Assembly (NCBI RefSeq): GCF_032484785.1
Contig: NZ_JAUETR010000001.1
Span: 4,901,501-4,965,500 of the forward strand
Reading direction: 5' to 3'
DNA from: Bradyrhizobium sp. SZCCHNS1050
GTDB taxonomy: Bacteria; Pseudomonadota; Alphaproteobacteria; Rhizobiales; Xanthobacteraceae
Length of the DNA: 64,000 nucleotides
The notes below the pieces were generated by a model. The model was given only the letters and a program-made list of their open reading frames with translations. It did not search any database and was not told where the DNA came from. Positions within the stretch are counted from its first letter, which is position 1. Each line of letters starts with the position of its first letter. A program made the position numbers and the translations under genes. This document shows, in pieces, positions 43,422 to 52,245 of this stretch.

Positions 43422-43764
43422 GTCACCAATTCCAATCGACAGCTGACGTTGCAATGACACGGCCGCGCCACTGCAGCGCGATTCCACATGTCCCATTATC
43501 GTCAAAATCGTTCTCAATTCCAGCCGATACACGCACAGGTCACGCTGCAGCGCCGCGATTGTTGCTTTTTTGCCGCAAAGTTGCGGGCAGTCATCCACAG
43601 CTGTGCTTCGAATGGCACGGTCAGCTCCCCCTCGGCGCCGCGCGACAGGCCGCGGAGCATTGGCGCGAAAAGCCGATGGACCGGACTCGCAAGCTGCGTC
43701 ACAAGGCGGCAGCATCCCGCCGCTAAGTCCCCGAAATTCAGGTTTCGCGATTCGGAGTTTGTCC
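43422..43764. other. Intergenic region between divergent L,D-transpeptidase and corA genes
   Basis: A 343-base stretch that must hold both promoters. Reading frames here are Arg/Ser-rich shadows. TTGCTTTTTTGCC at ~43561-43573 is the only marked T-run. No clear repeat or RNA gene is seen. Confidence 0.45.
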
Positions 43765-44742
43765 ATGTTCTCGGTGTTCGTTCCGTCCGAAGCCGCGCTG
43801 AAGAAGATGGCGATCACCGATCCTGCCGCTCTGCCGGACAATGCGGTCTGGGTCGACCTGGTGAACCCGAGCAATGCCGAGGATCGGGCCGTCGAAAAGC
43901 TGGCCGGGATCGCGGTGCCGACGCGCGAGGACATGCAGGAGATCGAGATCTCCAGCCGCCTCTACATCGAGAACGGCGCCCGCTACATGACGGCTACGCT
44001 GATGTGTCACTCGGACTCCGATATGCCCAGGACCACCGCCGTCACCTTCATCCTGGCGGGCCACCGTCTGGTGACGGTCCGCTACGACCAGCCGCGACCG
44101 TTCGCCGTGGTGGAGGCCAAGCTCGCTCGCAACTGTGCGCCCGGGATCACCGGCGAGATGGTGCTGATGGAGTTGCTCGATGCGGTAATCGACCGCTGCG
44201 CCGACATTCTCGAGAAGGTCGGGGCCGATATCGACCAGGTCAGCCACGAGATCTTCGAGCCGAACAATGAGCGTCACGGACACGCCAAGCAGTATTCGCA
44301 GATCCTGATCGCGATCGGGCGCAAGGGCGACCTGACCTCGAAGGTGCGTGAGAGCCTGGTGTCGATCGGCCGTCTCGTCACGTTTCTCTCTGCTGTCGTC
44401 GAAGGCGTGAAGTGGTCGAAGGATATGCGCGAGCAGCTCAAGACCATGCAGCGCGACGTCGCCTCGCTGACCGACCACGCGTCCTATCTCGCGGGCAAGA
44501 TCACCTTCGTGCTGGATGCGATGCTCGGTGTCGTCAACCTCGAGCAGAACAACATCATCAAGCTGTTCTCGGTGATGGCGGTGGTGCTGATGCCGCCGAC
44601 CTTGATCGCATCGATCTACGGCATGAACTTCAAGATGATGCCGGAGCTCGAATGGGTGCACGGCTATCCGATGGCGCTGGTGCTGATGCTGATCTGCGCG
44701 ATCGTGCCGTACTACATCTTCAAATTGAAGAAGTGGCTGTAG
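43765..44742 (+). CDS. corA: CorA-type magnesium/divalent cation transporter
   Basis: A 325-aa CorA-family channel. The large cytoplasmic N-terminal domain is followed by two C-terminal transmembrane helices (~265-290 and ~300-318), with the pore-mouth motif YGMNF between them (~289-293) and a basic end KLKKWL. Residues ~190-260 form the long stalk helix. It carries Mg2+, possibly also Co2+ or Ni2+. The ATG at 43765 is fixed by frame and by the typical N-terminus MFSVFVPSE. Confidence 0.93.
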   Translation: MFSVFVPSEAALKKMAITDPAALPDNAVWVDLVNPSNAEDRAVEKLAGIAVPTREDMQEIEISSRLYIENGARYMTATLMCHSDSDMPRTTAVTFILAGHRLVTVRYDQPRPFAVVEAKLARNCAPGITGEMVLMELLDAVIDRCADILEKVGADIDQVSHEIFEPNNERHGHAKQYSQILIAIGRKGDLTSKVRESLVSIGRLVTFLSAVVEGVKWSKDMREQLKTMQRDVASLTDHASYLAGKITFVLDAMLGVVNLEQNNIIKLFSVMAVVLMPPTLIASIYGMNFKMMPELEWVHGYPMALVLMLICAIVPYYIFKLKKWL

Positions 44743-45115
44743 TGCCGCTGGCCTGAAAATCCAGGCTCTGGCGACAGATCTGGGCGAGGCCTGCGGCATT
44801 GTGCCGTCATTCCAGGTGATGCCTCATTCGCGCCCCGTTGTTAGCTGCGGGGCAGAGTCCGTCGCTATGCACCTCAGGTGACACAAGCGGTGGGATGCAA
44901 CACATAATAGGAAATACTTGTTAGGCCGGCTGCAATGCCGCTGCAAAGCCGCCCCAATTCCTCAGGTAAAATTTGATGGGAACGCTGAACGTTTGATCGA
45001 AACTTCTCTGCGATAAATCTGCACCAGCATGACAAACAACGAGCGCCTCGGCGCGTGGCATGCAAGGCAGAGCTCGAGGGCGCGTTCATCGCGCCTTATC
45101 CAAGAGGCGGCGGCA
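44743..45115. other. Intergenic region downstream of corA
   Basis: About 370 bases with no gene I can support. A hairpin-like GGCCTGAAAATCCAGGCTC lies just after corA (44751-44769) and might stop transcription. The remainder is more AT-rich than average (AATAGGAAATACTTG, TAAAATTTGATGGG) and probably carries the promoter of the following small gene. Confidence 0.4.
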
Positions 45116-45352
45116 ATGGTTGAGAAACGCATAATGGCATCGAACAACGTGATCGATCTTGCCAGCTATCAGCGCAGCCGCGCCGACATCGTCGTGGCCC
45201 ATGCGCTGTCGCCGCGCACCTGCCGCTACTGCGGCGCCGATCTCGAGGAGGACGAGCGCGACGATGATTGCTCCAGCGCCCTCAACGTCGAGTCCGACCG
45301 CCTGCGCTGGCGCGCCGCGCAGATTCTGCGCGGTTTGGTGTGCGAAGGCTGA
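45116..45352 (+). CDS. Small cysteine-containing hypothetical protein
   Basis: A 78-aa protein from the ATG at 45116 (AAGAGG upstream); ATG at 45134 (72 aa) or 45029 (107 aa) are possible. The middle has CRYCGADLEEDERDDDC, a CxxC plus a further Cys in an acidic loop, suggesting a small metal site. Starts such as MASNNVIDLASYQRSRAD recur in short Bradyrhizobium proteins. No function known. Confidence 0.6.
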   Translation: MVEKRIMASNNVIDLASYQRSRADIVVAHALSPRTCRYCGADLEEDERDDDCSSALNVESDRLRWRAAQILRGLVCEG

Positions 45353-45439
45353 ACGACCGTTCTCGACGTGACGGTATTCAGGCAATGCCGTCTGCGCGGC
45401 CAGTGATTGGAAATTCAGTACGCCGATCCCATCCCATGA

Positions 45440-45472
45440 ACAGCGTTCCCTCCGGGAGCGCTGTCTTGTTTG
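45440..45472 (+). terminator. Terminator hairpin ACAGCGTTCCC / GGGAGCGCTGT
   Basis: Eleven-base arms (one G-T pair) around a TCC loop, followed by CTTGTTTGTGG. It lies about 90 bases beyond the small Cys-containing gene and before the end of the converging SDR gene. Confidence 0.7.
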
Positions 45473-45608
45473 TGGTGGTCGGTAGGTCCGTATCGATCTT
45501 CGGAGATGGCGTTAATCACGCCTTCGCGCGGTCATCCGGAACTTGCCGAACGTGGCAAGCCGCCATGAACCAAATCGAACACGGGCAAGCGTCTCCGCGT
45601 CGATTGCC

Positions 45609-46361
45609 TCAGACGTGCTGGCCGCCGTTGATGTGGATCTCGGCGCCGTTCACGTAGGAGCTGGTCTCCGTGCACAGCACGTAGATGATCTTGGCGACCT
45701 CGTCGGGCGTGCCGAGGCGCTGCATCGGGATCTGCTCCTGCACGATCTTCTCGGTGCCCGGCGACAGGATCGAGGTGTCGATCTCGCCCGGCGCGATCGA
45801 GTTGACGCGAACGCCGACCCGGCCGAAATCCGACGCCATCTCGCGGGTCAGGGCGGCCAGCGCCGCCTTGGAGGTCGCGTAGGCCGCGCCGGCAAAGGGA
45901 TGCACGCGCGAGCCGGCGATCGAGGTGACGTTGACGACGGAGCCCCTGGCCGCCTTCAGCTCCTTGATCAGGCCGCGCGCCATCATGATCGGCGCGAAGA
46001 AGTTGACGCGGAAGACGTGATTCCAGGTGTCGAGGTCGGTGTCGACGGTGCCGAGCCGGGCACCGCCCGCGCCCTTCGGCGAGATCGCGGCGTTGTTCAC
46101 CAGCGCGTGCAGCTCGCCGCCGTCGATCCGCTGTTTGATCTCGGCGATCGCGCGCACGGTGTCCTGGGGATCGGACAGGTCGACCTGGACGTGGTCCTCG
46201 GGGCCGGCGCCCCACGGGCATTCTTCGGGAAAGGGGTGCCGCGAGCAGGTGAGGACGCGCCAGCCGGCTGATGAGAAGCGGATCACGGTGGCATGACCGA
46301 TGCCGCGGCTGGCACCGGTCAGCAGCATCGTGCGCCGTGGCTGATTGGAAGAGGTCGGCAT
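45609..46361 (-). CDS. SDR-family oxidoreductase
   Basis: A 250-aa NAD(P)-dependent short-chain dehydrogenase. The nucleotide loop TGASRGIG (residues ~15-22), NNAAIS (~88-93), the catalytic Ser in VTSIAGS (~150) and YATSK with the Tyr-Lys pair (~164-168) are intact. The C-terminus VNGAEIHINGGQHV is typical of classical SDRs. Substrate unknown; it is divergent from nothing informative and seems to be a single gene. Confidence 0.9.
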   Translation of the reverse strand: MPTSSNQPRRTMLLTGASRGIGHATVIRFSSAGWRVLTCSRHPFPEECPWGAGPEDHVQVDLSDPQDTVRAIAEIKQRIDGGELHALVNNAAISPKGAGGARLGTVDTDLDTWNHVFRVNFFAPIMMARGLIKELKAARGSVVNVTSIAGSRVHPFAGAAYATSKAALAALTREMASDFGRVGVRVNSIAPGEIDTSILSPGTEKIVQEQIPMQRLGTPDEVAKIIYVLCTETSSYVNGAEIHINGGQHV

Positions 46362-46500
46362 GAACTGCGTCTTTCACGATCCCGGACGGGATCAACTTAC
46401 CACAATGGTTGTGAGTTCGGCGCCTGATTCACGCGCGCGATGGCGATTCGTTGGCGTATCGGACGCCTGGAGGCCGGGCGCAAGCCCGCGCGGCGATCCC

Positions 46501-47151
46501 CTACGGATACATCCGCACCTTGGTCCACGGCCGGCCCGAAGCCTCGCGCCGGAATTCGATGCGGTCGTGCAGGCGGAATGGCCGGTCGTGCCAGAACTCC
46601 ATGCTGACGGGCGTGATGCGCCAGCCGCTCCATCCCGGCGGGCGCGGCACCTCGCCGATGATGTATTGCGCGGCGACCTTGGCGATCGCCTGCTCGAACG
46701 CGAAGCGGCTCTCCAGCGGCTGCGACTGCTTGCTGGCCCAGGCGCCGAGCTGCGCCTGCTTCGGCCGGGTCGCGAAATAGGCGTCGGCCTCTTCGTCGGT
46801 CACCGGCGCCACGAGGCCGCGGATGCGGACCTGGCGGCGCAGCGACTTCCAGTGAAACAGCAGCGCGGCCTTCGGATTGGCGGCGAGCTCGCGGCCCTTC
46901 TGGCTGGCCTTGTGGCTGTAGAAGACGAAGCCGTCCTCGTCATAGCCCTTCATCAGCACCATGCGCACGTCAGGCAGCCCGCTCTCGTCGACCGTTGCCA
47001 GCGCCATCGCATTCGGATCGTTGGGCTCGCTCTTGCCGGCTTCGGCAAACCACGCCGCAAACAGCGCAAACGGCTCGCCGGCCTGGGTAAAATCGGCGGA
47101 TGTACCGGATGTTAAGGTTGTCTGGTGTTTGATGCTCGTGGGGTCGGTCAT
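46501..47151 (-). CDS. pdxH: Pyridoxamine/pyridoxine 5'-phosphate oxidase
   Basis: A 216-aa FMN enzyme that makes pyridoxal 5'-phosphate from the amine or alcohol forms. Conserved segments are [41 protein letters not shown], the PNPOx central part [10 protein letters not shown] and the C-terminal [18 protein letters not shown] and WTKVRMYP, carrying substrate and FMN ligands. Length is normal. It is divergent from a small envelope protein gene. Confidence 0.95.
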   Translation of the reverse strand: MTDPTSIKHQTTLTSGTSADFTQAGEPFALFAAWFAEAGKSEPNDPNAMALATVDESGLPDVRMVLMKGYDEDGFVFYSHKASQKGRELAANPKAALLFHWKSLRRQVRIRGLVAPVTDEEADAYFATRPKQAQLGAWASKQSQPLESRFAFEQAIAKVAAQYIIGEVPRPPGWSGWRITPVSMEFWHDRPFRLHDRIEFRREASGRPWTKVRMYP

Positions 47152-47195
47152 GTGTATGGGGAGTCCGAGTTTTGCGTTCACCCGCGGCCAGGCGC

Positions 47196-47681
47196 GTGCA
47201 AGTCCATTCTGGTCCGGCCCTATATAGGGCATCGGTCCGGCTTGGCCTATCCGCGATCGGTCATGCCGGCACGGCTTTGACACTCATTCTAATCGGCCTG
47301 TCCGGCGGCGGCTGCAGCCTGTCGCGCCCTGAAACGGCCTTTGCCAAGATGGACGATGCGGAGATCACCGGCGCGGTCAGCCCGCCGCCCGAGCGCGAGC
47401 CGACCGAAGCCGATCTCGCTTTTGCCCGCAACGCCGCGTCGGACGTGCTGACCAAGGGGAGCAAGGATTCCAGCCAGCCGTGGCAGAATCCGCAGACCGG
47501 CGCCCGCGGCTCGGTGACGCCGATCGCCAAGTCCTACACGGCCGACGACGGCCGTACGTGCCGCGATTTCCTGGCGAGCTACGTCAACGGCAAGACGGAA
47601 CGCTGGCTGCAGGGCTCGGCGTGTCGTATCGAGCGTGGGCGCTGGGACATCCAGACGCTCAAACCCTGGCAGCAAAGCTAG
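47196..47681 (+). CDS. RT0821/Lpp0805-like surface protein
   Basis: A protein of about 161 aa. A hydrophobic stretch ([19 protein letters not shown]) ends in a lipobox-like GGGC, so a lipoprotein is likely. The C-terminal half ([27 protein letters not shown], then [19 protein letters not shown]) looks like the RT0821/Lpp0805 (17-kDa-antigen-related) family. The start is uncertain: GTG at 47196 or TTG at 47172, since no ATG precedes the signal in frame. No activity is known. Confidence 0.65.
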   Translation: MQVHSGPALYRASVRLGLSAIGHAGTALTLILIGLSGGGCSLSRPETAFAKMDDAEITGAVSPPPEREPTEADLAFARNAASDVLTKGSKDSSQPWQNPQTGARGSVTPIAKSYTADDGRTCRDFLASYVNGKTERWLQGSACRIERGRWDIQTLKPWQQS

Positions 47682-47793
47682 CCGGGGTCGTCTGGAACCC
47701 GTTGCAAAAATACAACGGACTCCCCAGATGAAATGCGAAGCGGGCGGGGAGCCCATAGGTTAGTATCTGACTTTCTGTAAGGAGACGTGACGG

Positions 47794-48756
47794 ATGCGCG
47801 ACCCCTATGAGGTCTTGGGGGTGCCGCGAAGCGCCAGCGCTGCGGCCATCAAGAGCGCCTATCGCAAGCTCGCCAAGAAGCATCATCCCGACAGCAACAA
47901 GGATGACCCGAAGGCATCGGCGCGGTTTGCCGAGATCAATTCGGCCAACGAGATCCTGGGCGACGAGGAGAAGCGCAAGCAGTTCGATCGCGGGGAGATC
48001 GACGCTGACGGCAAGCCGCGCTTCCAGGGCTTTCCGGGTGGCGGCGCCGGCCGCGGCGGGCCGGGGGGCGGCTTCGAGAGCTATACCTTCCGCAGCGGCG
48101 GCGGGCCGGGCGGCGGCTTCGGCGGTGGCGGATTCGAGGACATTCTGAACAGCATGTTCGGCGGCGCCGGCGCGCGCGGTGCACGCGGCGGCGGCGGCTC
48201 GTTCGAGTTCGATACCGGCGGTGTCGGCCTCGACCTCGATCTGAAGGTTGCGATGTCGGTCTCGCTCGAGGAGTCCGTCAAGGGCGGCGAGAAGCGGGTG
48301 CGGCTGCCGTCGGGCAAGGAGCTCAACGTCAAGGTCCCCGCCGGCGTCACCGCCGGCCAGCAGATTAGGCTGAAGGGGCAGGGCGAGAGCGCGCCCGGAC
48401 ACCGGCCGGGTGATCTCCTGATCACGATCCAGATCGCGCCGCATCCGTTCTTCAAGGTCGAGGGCAGCGACCTCAGGCTCGATCTGCCGATCACGCTTTA
48501 CGAGGCGGTCCTGGGCGCCAAGGTGAGGGCGCCGACGCTCGGCAGCGCGGTCGAGCTGTCGATCCCGAAGAACACCTCCAGCGGCCGGACCTTCCGGCTC
48601 AAGGGCAAGGGCCTGCCCAAGAGCGACGGCTCGGCCGGCGATCTATTCGTCACCACCCGGATCGTGCTGCCCGACGGCAACGACGCAGAGCTCGAAGCCC
48701 TGATGACCAAATGGCGCGACCGTCATCCCTACAATCCGCGCAGCAACCTCTCCTGA
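47794..48756 (+). CDS. DnaJ-class co-chaperone, CbpA type
   Basis: A 320-aa Hsp70 co-chaperone. The J domain (residues 1-70) holds the HPD motif at 31-33. A Gly-rich linker (~85-145, with repeated GGG and one [11 protein letters not shown] segment) leads to the two-part DnaJ C-terminal substrate domain (~160-310). The zinc-finger region CxxCxGxG is absent, so this is CbpA-like, not DnaJ. TAAGGAG lies 14 bases before the ATG. Confidence 0.92.
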   Translation: MRDPYEVLGVPRSASAAAIKSAYRKLAKKHHPDSNKDDPKASARFAEINSANEILGDEEKRKQFDRGEIDADGKPRFQGFPGGGAGRGGPGGGFESYTFRSGGGPGGGFGGGGFEDILNSMFGGAGARGARGGGGSFEFDTGGVGLDLDLKVAMSVSLEESVKGGEKRVRLPSGKELNVKVPAGVTAGQQIRLKGQGESAPGHRPGDLLITIQIAPHPFFKVEGSDLRLDLPITLYEAVLGAKVRAPTLGSAVELSIPKNTSSGRTFRLKGKGLPKSDGSAGDLFVTTRIVLPDGNDAELEALMTKWRDRHPYNPRSNLS

Positions 48757-49125
48757 GGTTGCGCGTTGCGGACCACTCGGCTGAAAGTTGAAGGACGAGC
48801 TGGAAAGCTGATAAAAAAGTGCGGCCTCGAAAGGGGGACCAGCGCGGTACAAAACCCCGATCGAGGCCGCTTCCGTGTCGATCGGCGGATCGAACACTCC
48901 TCATTTTTTCGTGAACATTTGGCGCTATATTGAGACGTGCCGGTGACCTGATTCCAGATTTCCGGTGACCGAATTGCGGCGCCGGCCCTGGCGTGTCTCC
49001 CGCCTGAGCCATGCGGGGATCAGTATCCTCTCGGGCAGCGTTTGCGGCCATCCTGCAAACGCTTCTGATCACGGCCGTAATCGCGCCGAGGCCGGCACCT
49101 CGCGAAATCGGGCAATGGTCCGCCG
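48757..49125. other. Convergent intergenic region with inverted and direct repeats
   Basis: A 369-base gap between two 3' gene ends. GCGGCCTCGA (48821-48830) and TCGAGGCCGC (48861-48870) form a perfect 10-base inverted repeat around a 30-base loop, preceded by AAAAAA; on the minus strand this could end the anti-sigma transcript. CCGGTGACC occurs twice, at 48940-48948 and 48962-48970, exactly 22 bases apart. No gene is seen. Confidence 0.6.
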
Positions 49126-49899
49126 CTAGCCGCCCGCCCGTTCGGTCTGGTCATAAACAAGGCGCGCGACCTGGGTGAGACGCGTCCGGTCACTGCTGCC
49201 GCTGACGACGTAGCTGACGCCGCGCTCCGCCCACGAGAGTGCAGCGGTGTTGCCCTGCGCCGTATAGCGCATCTCGGCCGCCTCGATCCCGACCTTGGTC
49301 GCATACACCGTAAAGCGCTCGCCGGAGGTGCTCTCGTACATCAGGAAGGACGCCGGGCCGGTCGGCCCCGGCAGCAGCCGGCCGCCGACGAGCTTCAGCC
49401 CGGTGGTTTCCAGCTCCGGCGCCTGCACGGTGCGACCGCAGCGTCGCGTCAGCCATTGCTGCAGATGGGCCTTCTCGTCGCCAGGAACCTCCACCGGATG
49501 GCGCACCTCCACGACATAGAGCCGGTGCGCATCGAGCGCCTCGCCGGCAAGGGCCTGCAGCGGCGACGGCGAGGACGCGGCGCCACGCGCGACCCAGCCG
49601 ACCGCGCCGCCGACCGCGAAGGCCGCCACGCTTGCCGCCATGGCCGCGACGACCCAGCGCCGCGGCCGGCGCTCCAGGCCGTCGAGGTCGAGCCGCGGCG
49701 GCACCGGCTCGTTGACGATCGAATCGTAGCGGGCATGGAGCGCCTCAGCCATGCTGCGCCAGGATTGCACCCGCTCGGCGTCCGCCGGATGCGCGGCCAG
49801 CCAGCGCTCGACGTCGCTGCGGCGCTCGGCCGGCAGCTCGTTGTCGACATAGGCGTGCAGCTCGTCTTCGGTGACGGGAATGGTCGGCTCGGTCATCAT
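49126..49899 (-). CDS. Anti-sigma factor, membrane-anchored
   Basis: A 257-aa protein encoded directly downstream of an ECF sigma factor. The N-terminal ~75 residues (EDELHAYVDNELPAERRSDVERWLAAHPADAE) are the anti-sigma domain that binds the sigma factor; the zinc-type HxxxCxxC motif is missing. One transmembrane helix lies at ~82-104 (WVVAAMAASVAAFAVGGAVGWV), and the rest is periplasmic. It presumably releases the sigma factor on an envelope or oxidative signal. The ATG at 49899, or 49896, starts the gene. Confidence 0.85.
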   Translation of the reverse strand: MMTEPTIPVTEDELHAYVDNELPAERRSDVERWLAAHPADAERVQSWRSMAEALHARYDSIVNEPVPPRLDLDGLERRPRRWVVAAMAASVAAFAVGGAVGWVARGAASSPSPLQALAGEALDAHRLYVVEVRHPVEVPGDEKAHLQQWLTRRCGRTVQAPELETTGLKLVGGRLLPGPTGPASFLMYESTSGERFTVYATKVGIEAAEMRYTAQGNTAALSWAERGVSYVVSGSSDRTRLTQVARLVYDQTERAGG

Positions 49900-49990
49900 C
49901 GGGATCTCGTTGCAATCGGGCGGCTGCGGCGATGCGCGGTCGCTGCAGGCTTGGGCAGCCGAACATGGCAGGGCGGCTTTTGTGCAGTGG

Positions 49991-50479
49991 TCATTTCACC
50001 CTCCGCAGCGCCGGCCGCTCGCCCTCGAGCACGGCACGGACATGGGCGCGGGCGCGGGCGAGGCGGGACATCACGGTGCCGATTGGGACACCCTGGATAT
50101 CGGCGACCTCGCGGTAGCTCATGCCTTCGAGCACGACGAGGAGAAGCGCCGCGCGCTGCTCCTCCACCAGGGTCGCCAGCGCGCGCTCGATGTCCCGGCC
50201 CTCGGCCTCGGTGCCGCTGGCGTCGGCATTGTCGTCCTGGAGCGGCATGAAGTGCGGCCGCCGCGCCAAGGAGCGCCGGCGGTTCTTGTTCAGATTGGTC
50301 AGGATCGTGTACAACCAGCTCCTGATGTCGCCGCCCAGGAACAGCCGCTCCGAGCGCAGCGCCCGCACCAGCGTGTCCTGGACCAGTTCGTCGGCCGCGT
50401 CCATGTCGCGCGCCAGCGCCCGGGCATAACGGCGCAGTGCCGGAATCATGGTCTCGACGCTCTGGCGGAACGCGTTCAT
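49991..50479 (-). CDS. ECF-type RNA polymerase sigma factor
   Basis: A 162-aa extracytoplasmic-function sigma factor. Region 2 (~20-75) has AADELVQDTLVRALR and GDIRSWLYTILTNLNKNRRR; region 4 (~110-160) has the helix-turn-helix EGMSYREVADIQGVPIGTVMSRLARAR. Region 3 is absent, as in all ECF factors. It is the first gene of the pair, with the anti-sigma gene 91 bases downstream. The set of target genes is not visible here. Confidence 0.92.
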   Translation of the reverse strand: MNAFRQSVETMIPALRRYARALARDMDAADELVQDTLVRALRSERLFLGGDIRSWLYTILTNLNKNRRRSLARRPHFMPLQDDNADASGTEAEGRDIERALATLVEEQRAALLLVVLEGMSYREVADIQGVPIGTVMSRLARARAHVRAVLEGERPALRRVK

Positions 50480-50548
50480 GGAATGCCCTGCGGCTGTTCG
50501 CTGCGATGACAAGGGCGCAGGCCGCAGCCGGCGTCTTGCAAAGATCAT

Positions 50549-50573
50549 AACCCCGCGATGATCAGCGTATTCC
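50549..50573 (-). promoter_or_regulatory. Possible ECF-type promoter upstream of the sigma gene
   Basis: On the minus strand GGAAT is followed after 17 bases by GTT, resembling the GGAA-N16/17-GTT layout of many ECF promoters, and lies 70-94 bases before the sigma ATG. It would fit autoregulation. The -35 box is not the perfect GGAAC, and the -10 box is GGGTT rather than CGTT. Confidence 0.3.
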
Positions 50574-50685
50574 GGACCGCAAGCCCTGCGGGGGAGTTTG
50601 CCACAGAGCGGGCGGAATGGGGCTGTACCGGGCCAGACCGGTGGTGTACGTCCAGTCCTTAATAATCAGTTCGATGGGAAGCCGC

Positions 50686-51519
50686 ATGGCGCAGATTTCA
50701 GGTTTGATGCAGGGCAAGCGCGGGGTCGTCCTTGGCGTGGCCAACAACCGCTCGATCGCCTGGGGCATCGCCAAGGCCGCGCGCGCGGCCGGCGCGGAGA
50801 TCGCGTTGACCTACCAGGGCGACGCGCTGAAGAAGCGGGTCGAGCCGCTGGCGGCCGAGCTCGGCGGGCTCGTGCTCGGCCATTGCGATGTCACCGATCC
50901 CACGACCATCGACGCGGTGTTCGACGTGCTCAAGGAGAAGTGGGGCCAGATCGATTTCGTGGTCCACGCCATCGCCTTCTCCGACAAGGACCAGCTCGAC
51001 GGCCGCTACATCGAAACCACGCAGGACAATTTCTCCAAGAGCATGCTGATCAGCTGCTACTCGCTGACGGCGATCGCGCAGCGCGCCGAGAAGCTGATGA
51101 CCGACGGCGGCTCGATCATCACCTTGACCTATTACGGCGCCGAGAAGTGGATGCCGCACTACAACGTGATGGGCGTCGCCAAGGCCGCGCTGGAAGCCAG
51201 CGTGCGCTATCTCGCCGCCGATCTCGGCGAGAAGAACATCCGCGTCAATGCGATCTCGGCAGGACCTATCAAGACGCTGGCCGCCTCGGGCATCGGCGAC
51301 TTCCGCTACATCCTGAAGTGGAACGAATACAACGCGCCGCTGCGCCGGACCGTGACCATCGACGAGGTCGGCGACAGCGCGCTGTATCTCTTGTCCGACC
51401 TGTCGCGCGGCGTCACCGGCGAGGTGCATCACGTCGATTCCGGCTATCATGTCGTCGGCATGAAGCGGCCCGAGGCGCCCGACATCTCGCTGAACAATTC
51501 CGTCGGCGCCAAGGAATAA
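50686..51519 (+). CDS. fabI: Enoyl-[acyl-carrier-protein] reductase (NADH)
   Basis: A 277-aa essential enzyme that reduces trans-2-enoyl-ACP in fatty-acid elongation. FabI features are the atypical nucleotide loop GVANNRSIAWGIA (residues ~17-29), HAIAFSDKDQLDG (~92-104), the catalytic Tyr-x6-Lys YNVMGVAK (~157-164) and the substrate loop SAGPIKTLAASGI (~190-202). The ATG at 50686 gives MAQISGLMQGKRG; GTG or ATG codons further up are unlikely. Followed 12 bases later by a phosphatase gene, so an operon is likely. Confidence 0.95.
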   Translation: MAQISGLMQGKRGVVLGVANNRSIAWGIAKAARAAGAEIALTYQGDALKKRVEPLAAELGGLVLGHCDVTDPTTIDAVFDVLKEKWGQIDFVVHAIAFSDKDQLDGRYIETTQDNFSKSMLISCYSLTAIAQRAEKLMTDGGSIITLTYYGAEKWMPHYNVMGVAKAALEASVRYLAADLGEKNIRVNAISAGPIKTLAASGIGDFRYILKWNEYNAPLRRTVTIDEVGDSALYLLSDLSRGVTGEVHHVDSGYHVVGMKRPEAPDISLNNSVGAKE

Positions 51520-51531
51520 CGTCAACGCGCA

Positions 51532-52131
51532 ATGCCACGGCCCACGATCTACTACATCCGCCACGGCGAGACGGAATGGAATGCGCTCGGCCGGCTGCAA
51601 GGCACGCAGGACATTCCGCTGAACGCGCTCGGGCGGGTGCAGGCGGTGCAGGCCGGCAACATCCTGGCCGAGCTCGCTGCGCGCAACGGCCATGATGCGG
51701 CGCGCCTGCCCTACGTCGCTAGCCCCCTCAGCCGCGCCCGCGCGACCATGGAGTTGGTGCGTGAGACCCTGAGCCTGCCAGCCGAGGGCTATGCGCTCGA
51801 TGCCCGGCTGCGCGAGATCGGCTACGGCAAATGGGAAGGGGCGACGCTGCCGGAAATGCAGGCGGCCGATCCCGCCTTCTATGCCAGGCGGCTGACCGAC
51901 AAATGGTCGCTGGCGCCCGAGGGCGGCGAGACCTATGCCGACGTCGAGCGCCGCGTGCGCGACTGGTACGATGGGCTGTCTGGCGATATCGTGGCGGTCG
52001 CCCATGGCGGCACGGCGCGGGCGCTGATGGTCGCGCTGGGCTTCGAGACGCCGCACGGCGCCGTCGACCTGCCGATCCAGCAGGGCGCGGTCTATGTGTT
52101 CGGCGAGAACGGGTTCGAGAAGTACAGTTAG
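51532..52131 (+). CDS. Histidine phosphatase family protein (phosphoglycerate mutase-like)
   Basis: A 199-aa phosphatase of the phosphoglycerate-mutase superfamily. The phosphohistidine motif YYIRHGETEWN is at residues ~6-16, the second Arg in SPLSRARATMEL, the acid Glu in LREIGYGKWEG and the second His in VAVAHGGTARAL. It is a small broad-type phosphatase more likely than a true mutase. It is 12 bases downstream of fabI; the functional connection is unclear. Confidence 0.88.
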   Translation: MPRPTIYYIRHGETEWNALGRLQGTQDIPLNALGRVQAVQAGNILAELAARNGHDAARLPYVASPLSRARATMELVRETLSLPAEGYALDARLREIGYGKWEGATLPEMQAADPAFYARRLTDKWSLAPEGGETYADVERRVRDWYDGLSGDIVAVAHGGTARALMVALGFETPHGAVDLPIQQGAVYVFGENGFEKYS

Positions 52132-52140
52132 TTTGTCTCC

Positions 52141-52220
52141 GTCGTTCCGGTGCGCCTTGCAGAGGCGAACCCGGAATCTCGAGAGTCCGGTCTGGTCCTT
52201 CGGACCATCCCGGAATGATG
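52141..52220. repeat. Palindromic repeat, CATTCCGG family
   Basis: GTCGTTCCGG near 52141 and CCGGAATGA near 52210 form outer arms, with GAACCCGGAATCTCGAGAG inside. Both outer arms and the inner GAACCCGGAATC core match the element at 23242-23352. It separates the phosphatase gene and aroC and could end the fabI transcript. Confidence 0.7.
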
Positions 52221-52245
52221 GTTTTTCCGGTTGGGTGATCAGCTC

